A stretch of 64,000 bases of DNA from a virus. Positions 18,211 to 25,967 of this stretch are shown here, in pieces. The first letter of the stretch is position 1. The number at the start of each line of letters is the position of its first letter. Location: positions 1 to 64,000 of the IMG/VR virus record IMGVR_UViG_3300009163_000025; one strand, 5' to 3'. The notes below the pieces were generated by a model. The model was not told the DNA's origin and did not search any database. It worked only from the letters and a program-made list of their open reading frames with translations. Made by a program: the position numbers and the translations under genes.

Positions 18211-18757
18211 GTTTTGTTCCTTCTTCGAACCAAGAAGGCATTTGTCTTTTGGTCCATTTTGCAAATCTTACTTTATCATGTATATAGTAATTGTGGTATG
18301 ATGTGACCGAATCATTTCTCACTTTATACTCATCAGGCATTGCTGGAGTCGGTTCAGTAAAAATTCCTTTAGGAATATTTATAGGATACAAGTAAAGTGC
18401 GCCCATTAATTTTTCACATGCATGTCTCTTACCATATCTATATGTATACTCTTGCAAAAGATAAAACCACATGCGATAAAGCCAACGATAATTTTCTTTC
18501 GATTGTCTTACCCAAATATTAGATGGATGATTAATGTGGCTTGCTTTATACAAAGTCTTTTCGGACAATTCATCTTTCATGCGCCAACGTTGAATGTTAC
18601 GATTATTGGCAGTCTTATCGGTATATTGTTCGCCATCAAGCATACGGTGTGCGGTTGACATGAGTTGTGCATACTCAATGATCATTTTGACAACGTGTTT
18701 ATCTAAGTGCATTTTAGCGCACGTAGACGGATCAGGATCAAGATAAAAGATATTCAT
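18182..18757 (-). CDS. Conserved phage protein, possible pyrimidine-dimer glycosylase fold
   Basis: 191 aa. MNIFYLDPDPSTCAKMHLDKHVVKMIIEYAQLMSTAHR is a widespread phage N-terminus that resembles DenV-type Pyr_excise proteins. The rest is Trp/Tyr rich (NIWVRQSKENYRWLYRMWFYLL). The enzymatic role is uncertain. Overlaps HAD gene by 4 nt. Confidence 0.6.
   Translation of the reverse strand: MNIFYLDPDPSTCAKMHLDKHVVKMIIEYAQLMSTAHRMLDGEQYTDKTANNRNIQRWRMKDELSEKTLYKASHINHPSNIWVRQSKENYRWLYRMWFYLLQEYTYRYGKRHACEKLMGALYLYPINIPKGIFTEPTPAMPDEYKVRNDSVTSYHNYYIHDKVRFAKWTKRQMPSWFEEGTKHANIQLSPP
18376..18383 (-). promoter_or_regulatory. Possible T4-type late promoter box
   Basis: TATAAATA on the minus strand inside the 191-aa gene, about 165 nt before the start at 18210. 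Exact match to the T4 late consensus, but the distance is long and it may be chance in AT-rich coding DNA. Confidence 0.3.
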
Positions 18758-19248
18758 TTATTTGGACAGTAATAATTTAATTTACGAATTGTTTCATCTA
18801 CGTCTTTATGTAGAATTGAAATGCCGCCTGCTTTATAGAAGCCTGCGGCAACATCTTCAGTATCATCAATTAAAATTGTAGATGCATTTGCGTATGCAGA
18901 TTTCAACGCACGACCAGGAACAGTATTCACTTTATAGGGAATGCCACGTTCACATAACCACATAGTCTTTTGCATTGTCACTTCAGCATGGTATTTATTT
19001 CCACCGCTAGAAGATAGAATTTCAATTGTCACATTTGGAATTGATTCTACAAACTGTAAGAGTTTATGTGCGCCTTCTTGCCAATCTAAACTAGCAAAAT
19101 TTTTACCTTCAATAAATTGTGTCCAATTGGAAGAGAATTCTTTTCTGTCTCTAGATGTTCCTGGAGTTTCGTTAAAGAGTTCAATGTATCGCTTTTCAAA
19201 CGAACAAAGAACACCATCCATATCTAGGTAAATTGTTTCTATAGCCAT
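18754..19248 (-). CDS. HAD-family phosphatase, 5'-nucleotidase-like
   Basis: 164 aa. Motif I DMDGVLCSF (9-17) with nucleophile Asp, SSSGG as motif II region, and ILIDDTEDV as motif IV. Size and motifs resemble 5'(3')-deoxyribonucleotidases. It likely dephosphorylates nucleotides, in keeping with phage nucleotide salvage. Substrate not proven. Confidence 0.8.
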   Translation of the reverse strand: MAIETIYLDMDGVLCSFEKRYIELFNETPGTSRDRKEFSSNWTQFIEGKNFASLDWQEGAHKLLQFVESIPNVTIEILSSSGGNKYHAEVTMQKTMWLCERGIPYKVNTVPGRALKSAYANASTILIDDTEDVAAGFYKAGGISILHKDVDETIRKLNYYCPNK

Positions 19249-19367
19249 GCCATCACCAATGCGATAATAACTACAATCATTACTGAATATTCCATCAGAG
19301 TGAAATTAGATATAATTCTAACATACCAATCATACTTGGTCAATCTCTCATGCAATGATAATTTCAT
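19239..19367 (-). CDS. Tiny membrane protein (42 aa)
   Basis: MKLSLHERLTKYDWYVRII then one transmembrane helix ending MIVVIIALVMAWL. The ATG overlaps the upstream stop (ATGA) and its own stop overlaps the HAD start by 10 nt. Function unknown. Confidence 0.6.
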   Translation of the reverse strand: MKLSLHERLTKYDWYVRIISNFTLMEYSVMIVVIIALVMAWL

Positions 19368-19522
19368 TCTGACATCCTTGTGATTAATGCTTGCAGTACG
19401 GGTTCAATTTTAAACGCAGGAAGGCCTGCCATGTATTGAACATATGGAACTACGTCAATACCAGTCAAGCCTTTATCCCATGCCTCTAATATATAAGATT
19501 CAATTAGAGTAGTTTCATCCAT
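19364..19522 (-). CDS. Small hypothetical protein (52 aa)
   Basis: MDETTLIESYILEAWDKGLTG then IDVVPYVQYMAGLP. Clean reading frame in a stretch otherwise without a gene, linked by ATGA to the tiny membrane protein. No family recognised. Confidence 0.65.
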   Translation of the reverse strand: MDETTLIESYILEAWDKGLTGIDVVPYVQYMAGLPAFKIEPVLQALITRMSE

Positions 19523-19533
19523 AAGTCACCATG

Positions 19534-19995
19534 TTACATTGCTCCGCTAACGTAGCCTTTAGCGTATTCACGATCTTCGAAATCTTCAATACTAGTATCG
19601 ATTTCGTCCAAAACATCAATTGGTTTACGCTTGACCATATTGGCCATTGCGTCTTCAATAGAATCCTGTTTAAGCACAGGTTTGGAAACCGCTTTTGCTT
19701 TAGCCGTAGGAGCCTTTGCAACTGGTGTTTTTGTAACAACTGGTTTTGTCACTTTAGCAACTGGTGCTTTAGCGACAGGTGCAGTACCATTGCCAACTAG
19801 TTCATAACTAACAACGGCACGACCATCACGATTTGCACGGACAGCGAAGCCCGTATTTTTCTTGATTTCCCACAGATAAGTAGAAAGTCGAGTAGGAACG
19901 ATTCCATCAATCGCCTTCACTTGGCTAACTGTCATCGGACCTTTAGCGGTTTGGAGGGCTTCGAAAACTTTCACATATTGCAAAGATTTAGTCAT
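19534..19995 (-). CDS. Small winged-helix-like protein with Ala/Pro/Lys linker
   Basis: 153 aa. Residues 1-65 look like a winged helix (VFEALQTAKGPMTVSQVKAIDGIVPTRLSTYLWEI). Residues 70-110 are repeats of PVAKAPVAK/KTPVAKAP type, and the C-terminus is acidic (IDVLDEIDTSIEDFEDREY). Possible DNA-binding regulator; target unknown. A weak promoter lies just upstream. Confidence 0.6.
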   Translation of the reverse strand: MTKSLQYVKVFEALQTAKGPMTVSQVKAIDGIVPTRLSTYLWEIKKNTGFAVRANRDGRAVVSYELVGNGTAPVAKAPVAKVTKPVVTKTPVAKAPTAKAKAVSKPVLKQDSIEDAMANMVKRKPIDVLDEIDTSIEDFEDREYAKGYVSGAM

Positions 19996-20032
19996 AATAT
20001 AATTTCCTTAAAAAGAGTTAACTAAGAGATAC

Positions 20033-20061
20033 ATGGTAACACACCATGGGGTGTTTGTCAA
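20033..20061 (-). promoter_or_regulatory. Weak sigma70-type promoter
   Basis: TTGACA (20061-20056), 17-nt spacer, TACCAT (20038-20033). The -35 overlaps the stop of the preceding gene; ATG of the winged-helix-like gene is about 40 nt downstream. Confidence 0.4.
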
Positions 20062-20471
20062 GCACTAACCACAAAAGGTTTGTCGTATTTGCCAACATTG
20101 ATATGAGCATAGTAAGCGGTATCGAAATAGTCCGTCATCGCATCGCTACGGTCATAATAATCACCAGAATAAATCGCAGTAACGATTTTGGTCATTAATT
20201 CTTTTGCCTTACCAGAGTAATGATCCTGATAATAATAATGATTCACTTGGTCGTAACCAGTCGTATTAGGTTGAAAACCACGGGCAACTTGATAAGAGTC
20301 ACGGCCGCAAGTTTCGTTTGCGTTTGCAATAAAGTCAACAGGTGCGGACTTGATTGTGCATGTAATAGAAAGACTATCGCAACGCAAGGAATACTTAACA
20401 CCAGTGCCTTTCAGCGCCTTGTCAAGGTTTGCTTTGATTTTCGCTTTGCGTTCTTGATTCATATAAGCCAT
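20058..20471 (-). CDS. Hypothetical protein, possibly LPD29-like
   Basis: 137 aa from the ATG at 20471 (MAYMNQERKAKIKANLDKA). KGTGVKYSLRCDSLSITCTI resembles the start of the polyvalent-protein-associated LPD29 domain of phages and plasmids. The C-terminal half is Tyr/Asp rich. No catalytic motif visible. Confidence 0.55.
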   Translation of the reverse strand: MAYMNQERKAKIKANLDKALKGTGVKYSLRCDSLSITCTIKSAPVDFIANANETCGRDSYQVARGFQPNTTGYDQVNHYYYQDHYSGKAKELMTKIVTAIYSGDYYDRSDAMTDYFDTAYYAHINVGKYDKPFVVSA

Positions 20472-20473
20472 GT

Positions 20474-20647
20474 TCAATTCACTCCATAAAAAATACAGTC
20501 TTCATCATACGATTCTGATTCATACGTCATCATATCGTGGTAAGCATTCATTGTATCACGGAATGCTTGGTAAGTCAAGTCGATTTCATCTTGTTGTTGG
20601 GTTAAAGCAACATCTTGAAGTTCAACATTAATCAAATCAATATTCAT
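20474..20647 (-). CDS. Small acidic hypothetical protein (57 aa)
   Basis: MNIDLINVELQDVALTQQQD..., rich in Asp/Glu/Tyr at the C-terminus. AAGGACT precedes the ATG and a strong promoter lies at 20680-20708. The TGA is 2 nt before the next ATG. An internal promoter sits within it. Confidence 0.65.
   Translation of the reverse strand: MNIDLINVELQDVALTQQQDEIDLTYQAFRDTMNAYHDMMTYESESYDEDCIFYGVN
20550..20578 (-). promoter_or_regulatory. Internal sigma70-type promoter
   Basis: TTGACT (20578-20573), 17-nt spacer, TACAAT (20555-20550) within the 57-aa gene; would drive the 137-aa gene alone. Confidence 0.45.
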
Positions 20648-20679
20648 AATTAGTCCTTAATCTCACAACCAACACCCTT

Positions 20680-20708
20680 AGTATACCGCACCTTCCGGCG
20701 AAAGTCAA
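20680..20708 (-). promoter_or_regulatory. Early sigma70-type promoter
   Basis: TTGACT (20708-20703), 17-nt spacer, TATACT (20685-20680). It is followed upstream (20709-20770) by GTTGC and a GGGCGGCTTTGGGCGG direct repeat; no gene in 20648-20783. Confidence 0.8.
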
Positions 20709-20783
20709 GTGTTTTTTCGGTAATGTTGCAAAAAAACGACAGAATTAGGGCGGCTTTGGGCGGTTTTTCGCTATAAGTCAATG

Positions 20784-21101
20784 CTAGAGTACGTCCGAAC
20801 CATCAGAGTCGCCCAAACGGCGGTCTAAGGCGTCAATATCGTGATCCAAACGGCTATGGAAAGAGTCTTCTCCATCATCTCCAGAAACCAACCAGTCGAT
20901 TCTCTGCACATAAATTTGTGCTAATAAAAGTGTCATATGAGCCAGTTTAAATTTTGCAATAGTTTCTGGTGAAAAATGCCAGCCCAAACTAGAGCCATTT
21001 ACATCTTTTTCTTGTAAGTCATTACTTAGGATAATATGCTCAATTTCATCCGCAATACGTCCTAGTTCATATTGTTTATAATCAAAATGTCCGCCGCTCA
21101 T
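20784..21101 (-). CDS. Conserved MSGGHFDY protein
   Basis: 105 aa from the ATG at 21101 (GGAAG upstream). The MSGGHFDYKQYELGRIADEIEHII opening is common in small phage and prophage proteins of unknown function. Helical middle, acidic tail. The longer reading from 21155 lacks a ribosome site. Confidence 0.75.
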   Translation of the reverse strand: MSGGHFDYKQYELGRIADEIEHIILSNDLQEKDVNGSSLGWHFSPETIAKFKLAHMTLLLAQIYVQRIDWLVSGDDGEDSFHSRLDHDIDALDRRLGDSDGSDVL

Positions 21102-21103
21102 AA

Positions 21104-21229
21104 TTATCTTCCTGTAATAAATCCGACAACAAAACCAAACGTTCGAATACACCAAACTTTGAAACGAAATCTTTTGTTTATGCCATTTCGTTTTGCATCA
21201 TTGTATCGATTACGAAATATTGGACTCAC
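21104..21229 (-). CDS. Tiny basic membrane protein (41 aa)
   Basis: GTG start overlapping the upstream TGA (GTGA) with GGAGGA 6 nt before it. MSPIFRNRYNDAKRNGINKR is followed by a short hydrophobic segment and GFITGR. Unknown function. Confidence 0.55.
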   Translation of the reverse strand: MSPIFRNRYNDAKRNGINKRFRFKVWCIRTFGFVVGFITGR

Positions 21230-21426
21230 ACGGTTCCTCCGTAATATGGAATCAGCAATTCTAAAGCGGAAATAAGTTTAATGTTATTTGCAACATCTTC
21301 TGGATGCAACCATTTTCCTTCTTTAAAATCTTCAAGTTCTTTTTGCAAATACTTTAATTGGTCTTGCATAGTCAGCAAAGTAATTTTATCTGCAATATCA
21401 TAGTCAAGTGTAAGTCCTTTACTCAT
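21226..21426 (-). CDS. Hypothetical protein (66 aa)
   Basis: MSKGLTLDYDIADKITLLTMQDQ followed by a predicted helical hairpin. Unrecognised family; between ATG/GTG-linked small early genes. Confidence 0.65.
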   Translation of the reverse strand: MSKGLTLDYDIADKITLLTMQDQLKYLQKELEDFKEGKWLHPEDVANNIKLISALELLIPYYGGTV

Positions 21427-21429
21427 ATT

Positions 21430-21630
21430 CTACCTCAAAAATGTTTTAGCAATTTTATCTGCACAGTAATGTCCATCTTTACCATTGTCGCCCATATCTT
21501 CGCAAATGTTTAGGCACTCTTGAATAATCAATTCAGCAAATTTATGAATGTCAATGTAACCGTGAAACAAACGGGGTGACGATATAGAAACTTCGGATTC
21601 TTGCAATAGTTCTTTAATTCGTTGGTTCAT
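21430..21630 (-). CDS. Hypothetical phage protein (66 aa)
   Basis: MNQRIKELLQESEV, then FAELIIQECLNICEDMG, a pattern recurring in small phage proteins. ATGA overlap with the Cys-rich gene upstream. Function unknown. Confidence 0.7.
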   Translation of the reverse strand: MNQRIKELLQESEVSISSPRLFHGYIDIHKFAELIIQECLNICEDMGDNGKDGHYCADKIAKTFLR

Positions 21631-21785
21631 TCTTCTTCTCCAAACTCTTGTGTTACTTGATTCACCATATCACACATGCAACTAAAACAAGTTGGGCAGA
21701 ATGATACACTTAGCATACCAAAGTAGCCGTGTATGCCGCCTTCGTCATCGGTGAATGAGCAATTACAAACACTACATTTGTTCAT
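21627..21785 (-). CDS. Cys-rich zinc-ribbon-like protein (52 aa)
   Basis: Seven Cys, including CSVC near the N-terminus and CPTC/CMC near residue 32-38, suggest one zinc site. ATGA overlaps at both ends tie it to its neighbours. Function unknown. Confidence 0.65.
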   Translation of the reverse strand: MNKCSVCNCSFTDDEGGIHGYFGMLSVSFCPTCFSCMCDMVNQVTQEFGEEE

Positions 21786-22039
21786 GCGAATTCCTCAATG
21801 TCAAATTTAGTCATAACTGTTTGCTTTACACCTTTAACTTTAATTGTCTTAGGATAAAAGTATTCGGGGAAACTTGTAGAACCATCTTCGTTCACTTGAA
21901 GAATTTTGCCAATTGCAATCCATTCTTTGATTGACATTTCCTCACCAGTAAATTGTTCAAGATATTCTTTGCATTGGTCAAATGTCTCAAATTCTTTTGA
22001 GAACATTAAATTCATAATTTTTGGTTTTGCGAGTAACAT
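21782..22039 (-). CDS. Hypothetical protein (85 aa)
   Basis: Contains MFSKEFETFDQCKEYLEQFTGEE and a beta-rich C-terminal half. The start may be the internal Met at 22013. Unrecognised. Confidence 0.6.
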   Translation of the reverse strand: MLLAKPKIMNLMFSKEFETFDQCKEYLEQFTGEEMSIKEWIAIGKILQVNEDGSTSFPEYFYPKTIKVKGVKQTVMTKFDIEEFA

Positions 22040-22042
22040 AAT

Positions 22043-22264
22043 TTATTCCTTATAAACAAGTGAGGAGGTACCATCGTAACGTGAAATGTCTTCGTTCCAT
22101 GAAGGTGGTTGTCCGCATTCAAAATGCGCTACATCACGGCCTTCAATGTCTTCTTCAACATCTAGAATATCAACTTCATCGGTGTAATGCCAATCGTGGC
22201 ACCATTCACAATAGACTTTGAATCTATCTTGTGCCATTAGTCGTTTGCTTTGAAAGCCTGTCAT
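22043..22264 (-). CDS. Hypothetical protein with CxxC (73 aa)
   Basis: YCEWCHDWHYTD followed by HFECGQ could bind zinc. Mostly acidic. ATGA overlap with the upstream gene. Function unknown. Confidence 0.6.
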   Translation of the reverse strand: MTGFQSKRLMAQDRFKVYCEWCHDWHYTDEVDILDVEEDIEGRDVAHFECGQPPSWNEDISRYDGTSSLVYKE

Positions 22265-22446
22265 TGATCTACCACTCCAAATAGTTCTTGAATGTTTTCA
22301 ATACATGCACGAATATCTACGCCGATATTTGAACAAGCCATATTGTATCCTTTATCCCAATCATCTTTGGGTTTAGTCCTTTGATCGGCAACTCTATCTT
22401 CCAATTCGTATAAAAATTCCAATACTTTAGAATAGTTTTTCTTCAT
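22261..22446 (-). CDS. Hypothetical protein (61 aa)
   Basis: Start taken at MKKNYSKVLEFLYELEDRV (22446), 2 nt after the upstream stop, instead of the longer 22497 reading that overlaps it. Helical; unrecognised. Confidence 0.6.
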   Translation of the reverse strand: MKKNYSKVLEFLYELEDRVADQRTKPKDDWDKGYNMACSNIGVDIRACIENIQELFGVVDQ

Positions 22447-22448
22447 GT

Positions 22449-22877
22449 TCACTCCGCAGAAATTGGATCTAAACAAAATTGTGCAAAGTCTTCCCACGTA
22501 CCATCAAATATAATTTGATTGTGTCCGCTATCGTATCCGTAACCACAATTCTGCACAATCACTTTGTCTTCATACACATGGTATTCATAGTCTTGGCTGT
22601 AGTCACGACCAAGCACAGGTGCGTGAATATAAATTCCACCAACACCGTGTTTTAACTGAACAACTAATTGTGCGGCAAGACAACTCATGCCATTTGCTTC
22701 AATTGAATTCTGTTCACCATAGCCATTGACAAGGGTTTTAGAATTCAAAAACTGAGCAAGTTCATGTCCGTGCCCTGAGGGATATCCATCGTATTGACGA
22801 TAGATGCACATGATTGGTTCAGATTCACCATTGTCACCACTAGAATCATAAACATAAGTTAAAGACCGAGTACCCAT
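22449..22877 (-). CDS. Conserved MGTRSLTYVYD protein
   Basis: 142 aa. MGTRSLTYVYD, PIMCIYRQYDGYPSGHGHELAQFL, and a C-terminal beta-rich region with GYGYDSGHNQIIFDGTWEDF. The pattern is widespread in phages and some bacteria; no function known to me. ATG adjoins the upstream stop. Confidence 0.8.
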   Translation of the reverse strand: MGTRSLTYVYDSSGDNGESEPIMCIYRQYDGYPSGHGHELAQFLNSKTLVNGYGEQNSIEANGMSCLAAQLVVQLKHGVGGIYIHAPVLGRDYSQDYEYHVYEDKVIVQNCGYGYDSGHNQIIFDGTWEDFAQFCLDPISAE

Positions 22878-23065
22878 TACATATTCTCCTTTGCCATATC
22901 ATAACCATTCATAAAATCAGCATCGGAAAACAATGTATCGTTCCAACGCTTCTCAACTATCACTTCAACCCATTCAACTGGACAACCAACTTGCGCCGCA
23001 ATGTCTTCACAAAGCATAACTGTAGTATCCAGCAATTCATTAATTTCAATTTCAATATCGCTCAT
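22877..23065 (-). CDS. Hypothetical protein (62 aa)
   Basis: MSDIEIEINELLDTTVMLCEDIAAQVGCPVEWVEVIVEKRW: acidic helices with a CPxEWVE motif resembling small HTH proteins. TAATG overlap with the upstream membrane gene. Confidence 0.6.
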   Translation of the reverse strand: MSDIEIEINELLDTTVMLCEDIAAQVGCPVEWVEVIVEKRWNDTLFSDADFMNGYDMAKENM

Positions 23066-23229
23066 TATGCATCCTCACGAATTACACTAACACCAATCAA
23101 CATGCCGATTAGACCGCCAATCGCAACCATCATTAGGGTCAACAAGTCGGCATCGGGATTCACTTCAATACCACCAACGGCACCAAAGACAATTAGAAAA
23201 CTAACAAGCATTATAATAGAACCACGCAT
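23065..23229 (-). CDS. Small two-helix membrane protein (54 aa)
   Basis: MRGSIIMLVSFLIVFGAVGG and LMMVAIGGLIGMLIGVSVI are two transmembrane helices around a short acidic loop. Linked by TAATG on both sides. Role unknown. Confidence 0.65.
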   Translation of the reverse strand: MRGSIIMLVSFLIVFGAVGGIEVNPDADLLTLMMVAIGGLIGMLIGVSVIREDA

Positions 23230-23405
23230 TAATTCCAACTCCTAACATTAAGTACTTCAATTTCAACAAATTCATCCTCAATATCATCAGGTATTTGCTT
23301 TTCAATGGTATTAGCAAAATACACAGCGGCATCATTATTATCAAATGCCTTCAAATTGACCCAACCATTCTCAGGACCAAAACTCTTAACGATATAAACT
23401 TCCAT
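23229..23405 (-). CDS. Small hypothetical protein (58 aa)
   Basis: MEVYIVKSFGPENGWVNLKAF then an acidic C-terminus. First gene behind the promoter at 23435; AGAGATT serves as ribosome site. TAATG joins it to the membrane protein gene. Confidence 0.65.
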   Translation of the reverse strand: MEVYIVKSFGPENGWVNLKAFDNNDAAVYFANTIEKQIPDDIEDEFVEIEVLNVRSWN

Positions 23406-23434
23406 TTTAATCTCTTTTCAACTGAACAAATTCT

Positions 23435-23462
23435 AGTATAGCACAATGGGCAGGTAAGTCAA
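23435..23462 (-). promoter_or_regulatory. Early promoter with conserved upstream element
   Basis: TTGACT (23462-23457), 16-nt spacer, TATACT (23440-23435). Upstream to 23500 lies AACAACA...TGTTG/GTTG, the element shared with the promoters at 36946, 39236 and 40211. Confidence 0.8.
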
Positions 23463-23496
23463 CAACTATTTTCAAGACTGTTGTTTTCTAGCAACA

Positions 23497-24144
23497 TCAA
23501 TAATAACTTTGAGTTAGTGATTTATTATTGGACATATATGAAATAAAAAATAATAGTGTTAATCTACAGTCATCTTTATTACTTCCAAAAAACATATTTT
23601 CTTTATGGAAAGTTTGTGAATTATACAAAAATAATCTATTATATACATTTGACACATCTAGCGTCTTTATAAAACATGAATTATGATCAATTCTATTTTT
23701 ATTTACGACTGAAATATCAATTAATTCATCATTGTAAAATTTCTGCTTTATATCTTCACCAAGATTATTTTGATTGGCAAATTCATCTAAAACATAAAGT
23801 GACGTTCCAGCATTAATTGGTGCATTCGGTGTTAAATATATTACACCAGCGATATCAAATTTTGGACCATCATGGTGCACCCAACCTTCTTGATATTTAC
23901 CAAAAGATTGTTGAAACATCATTTCGACATAATAATTTACTTTGTGTTCTTTTAAATCGAATAAAAACGATAATGCTTTTTTGATAACAAAGTCATTAAA
24001 TTTTGAATCTAGTATATTCATAAATGAAGTTCTAACTCCAGGAATTATTTCACCAGATTTTCTTTCATATGGTAAAGTTAAAGCATAATCTCTAACTAGT
24101 GTTGGAGATTCAAAAAAATTATCCACTATAATATTTGGTGTCAT
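23497..24144 (-). CDS. DUF6445-type Fe(II)/2OG oxygenase-like protein
   Basis: 215 aa. NIIVDNFFESPTLVRDYAL start; HHDGPKFDIAGVIYLTPNAP (His-x-Asp-like ligand region), then YNRLFLYNSQTFHKENMFFG and DCRLTLLFF. This is the plan of DUF6445 proteins, relatives of 2OG-Fe(II) oxygenases that occur beside tryptophan-halogenase-like genes in bacteria. A paralog lies at 31744-32265. No close halogenase neighbour here. Activity inferred only. Confidence 0.7.
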   Translation of the reverse strand: MTPNIIVDNFFESPTLVRDYALTLPYERKSGEIIPGVRTSFMNILDSKFNDFVIKKALSFLFDLKEHKVNYYVEMMFQQSFGKYQEGWVHHDGPKFDIAGVIYLTPNAPINAGTSLYVLDEFANQNNLGEDIKQKFYNDELIDISVVNKNRIDHNSCFIKTLDVSNVYNRLFLYNSQTFHKENMFFGSNKDDCRLTLLFFISYMSNNKSLTQSYY

Positions 24145-24146
24145 TT

Positions 24147-24401
24147 TTAAACCCCCAATCTGTTGGTTTTAGCAACACCAGAAATTTGCCACAATTTTTC
24201 TTCACCTTCATAATCGTGTGCATAAACAGAAAGTTTTTGCCCATATACTTCAATAGTGCCCCAATTATCATAAACATTATACGGGTCTGGTTCTACAGTA
24301 ACGTTCCGCATAATTTCACAATAACCATTTCGCCACGTAGGCAATTTCTGTTTAAAATACTTATCGTTTTCACGTTGAATAACAAAGATTTTAGATTTCA
24401 T
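24147..24401 (-). CDS. Hypothetical protein (84 aa)
   Basis: MKSKIFVIQRENDKYFKQKLPTW, beta-rich, ending WQISGVAKTNRLGV. Unrecognised. Just downstream of a terminator, 2 nt before the DUF6445-like gene. Confidence 0.6.
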   Translation of the reverse strand: MKSKIFVIQRENDKYFKQKLPTWRNGYCEIMRNVTVEPDPYNVYDNWGTIEVYGQKLSVYAHDYEGEEKLWQISGVAKTNRLGV

Positions 24402-24414
24402 TTTATTTCACTTC

Positions 24415-24477
24415 AAAAAAAAAGGGGGAAAACATTACGCAACACAAGTCCGCCTAGCGGTAGGGCTAGTTTTCCCC
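24415..24477 (-). terminator. Rho-independent terminator with branched loop
   Basis: On the minus strand GGGGAAAAC (24477-24469) pairs with GTTTTCCCC (24433-24425), followed by nine T (24423-24415). The loop holds a second CTAGC/GCTAG stem. It overlaps the 3' end of the 56-aa gene. Confidence 0.75.
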
Positions 24478-24605
24478 TCAAGGATATTCTTTACAATTTT
24501 ATCTGTCATAATTACACCACCATATGCACGGCGATAAATTTCAGCACATTCTTTAATTCCAAAAACTAAAACTTTACCAGTTGGCATGAGGAGGGTGTAA
24601 TTCAT
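24435..24605 (-). CDS. Small hypothetical protein (56 aa)
   Basis: MNYTLLMPTGKVLVFGIKEC then ending TSPTARRTCVA. The start lies just after the GP88 stop, with GGAG absent but GGCGGC nearby. Its last codons form part of the terminator stem. Unrecognised. Confidence 0.55.
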   Translation of the reverse strand: MNYTLLMPTGKVLVFGIKECAEIYRRAYGGVIMTDKIVKNILEGKTSPTARRTCVA

Positions 24606-24606
24606 T

Positions 24607-25356
24607 TTAAGCCGCCATTAATATAAGAGTAGGATACTTTACAAAACCAGTGGTGTCTTTTTTTGCTTTGCCTTTTGCATACAAACCAACAACAACACCT
24701 TTAGGATCAAGGAAACGCAAATCGGATTCGTCACCATTGAAAACTGGCATACCCATATAAGTCTCAGGCATTGGCAAAGTTTTCTTAATACCAAACACGG
24801 TAGCAACATTATAACCTTGTTGAATTGCTTTTGCAACATCAACATCATTGCCGTCAGCGGCAGAAAATGTCAAATGGTAGTTAGCGATATCAACAATTTT
24901 ACGACCAAGAATCTTGGTGTAGTCATAGAATTGGACTTCAGGAAAAGCGGTGAACATGTTACGAAACAATTGACCGTTACGGACAACTTCATACTTTTCA
25001 AACGCAAGGTCGGAAGTACCATTCAAACGGAATACAGGAATCAGGTTCATCCGTTTGCTTTGCTTAATTGCTAATTCAATATCGGCAACCAGCAGGTTCA
25101 TAAATTGAATACGGTCTTCGAAAAACATTTTGGTTTTGCGAATGCGGGCTTGTTGAATAACGTTAGTGGTTTCGCCACGCTTAAACATACCGCCACGACC
25201 AGCGAGGTTCAAACAAGCGGCAGTACAACCAGCGGTACGCTTGGCGCAAGTTTCATAGCCACTCAAATCTGCTGGCGCAAGGTGCAGAATGTAGGTATTG
25301 TAACCTTGTGACATTCCTTTAAGAACTTTGGGGTTTCCAGTAGATAGAAGTTTCAT
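24607..25356 (-). CDS. GP88 family protein
   Basis: 249 aa from the ATG at 25356 (AAAGGAAATTTT upstream). NPKVLKGMSQGYNTYILHLAP, CAKRTAGCTAACLNLAGRGG, a KTKMFFEDRIQFMNLL stretch and RLNGTSDLAFEKY follow the gene-product-88 family of phages and plasmids. Conserved Cys suggest metal binding. Biochemical role unknown. Monocistronic unit between promoter 25392 and the next gene. Confidence 0.85.
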   Translation of the reverse strand: MKLLSTGNPKVLKGMSQGYNTYILHLAPADLSGYETCAKRTAGCTAACLNLAGRGGMFKRGETTNVIQQARIRKTKMFFEDRIQFMNLLVADIELAIKQSKRMNLIPVFRLNGTSDLAFEKYEVVRNGQLFRNMFTAFPEVQFYDYTKILGRKIVDIANYHLTFSAADGNDVDVAKAIQQGYNVATVFGIKKTLPMPETYMGMPVFNGDESDLRFLDPKGVVVGLYAKGKAKKDTTGFVKYPTLILMAA

Positions 25357-25391
25357 AAAATTTCCTTTTGTTTTCTCACTCAACAGAATCT

Positions 25392-25419
25392 ATTGTACAC
25401 CGTTCCGAACGTAAGTCAA
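25392..25419 (-). promoter_or_regulatory. Early promoter of the GP88 gene
   Basis: TTGACT (25419-25414), 16-nt spacer, TACAAT (25397-25392). Its leader GTTGAGTGAGAAAACAAAAG is nearly identical to that at 40622-40650. Confidence 0.7.
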
Positions 25420-25474
25420 GGGTTATTTTTGCTGTGGGGTAAAAACAACAATAGGTGTTGCAAAAAAACAACGC

Positions 25475-25500
25475 AAAAAACCGCCTTTTGGGCGGTTTTT
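25475..25500. terminator. Bidirectional terminator
   Basis: AAAAAACCGCC (25475-25485) and GGCGGTTTTT (25491-25500) form a stem with U-runs on both strands. It closes the operon ending at 25557. A related GGGCGGCTTTTGGGCGG direct repeat lies at 25535-25557. Confidence 0.75.
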
Positions 25501-25556
25501 CTAGTCTAGGAGGGGTCTGAGTACAGTCTAGGACGAAGAGCCGCCCAAAAGCCGCC

Positions 25557-25967
25557 CTATACTGTCTTCTGATGCCAACTGCGAAGTGCTTTATCCAAGT
25601 TTCGGAATGCTTCCTCTTCCTCATCGGTTGTTTTATCATATGCGTATGATGTTGTACTTCCACCCAAATCTAATGGAGCGGTTGTATAAGTTGGTGGTTG
25701 ATAATTATTCATTGTACTCATTGCGCTAAAATCATATTTAACTTCATTTTTTTCATCCCTAACTGCATCAAATACAGTTTGAAATTTTTCATACAATGTA
25801 GAATCGATATCGTCAATCATACCTTCAAGTGTATAGATTGCAGATTGCACCACTTTCATATCTACATCATTCTCTGCGCCAGCAACAAGAAGTTTAAAGA
25901 GATTTTTAAACTCCCCAACTCGGATGATTGCAGATTCCAGTTCAGTTAGTTCAGCCCAATGTTTCAT
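25557..25967 (-). CDS. Hypothetical protein (136 aa)
   Basis: Helical N-terminal 75 residues (MKHWAELTELESAIIRVGEF), then a Pro/Tyr/Thr linker and acidic DEEEEAFRNLDKALRSW end. No recognised family. ATGA overlap with the upstream membrane gene. Confidence 0.6.
   Translation of the reverse strand: MKHWAELTELESAIIRVGEFKNLFKLLVAGAENDVDMKVVQSAIYTLEGMIDDIDSTLYEKFQTVFDAVRDEKNEVKYDFSAMSTMNNYQPPTYTTAPLDLGGSTTSYAYDKTTDEEEEAFRNLDKALRSWHQKTV

Noticed and set aside
20740-20783. Terminator at the GGGCGGCTTTGGGCGG sequence
   Set aside because: The two halves are direct, not inverted, repeats, so no hairpin forms.
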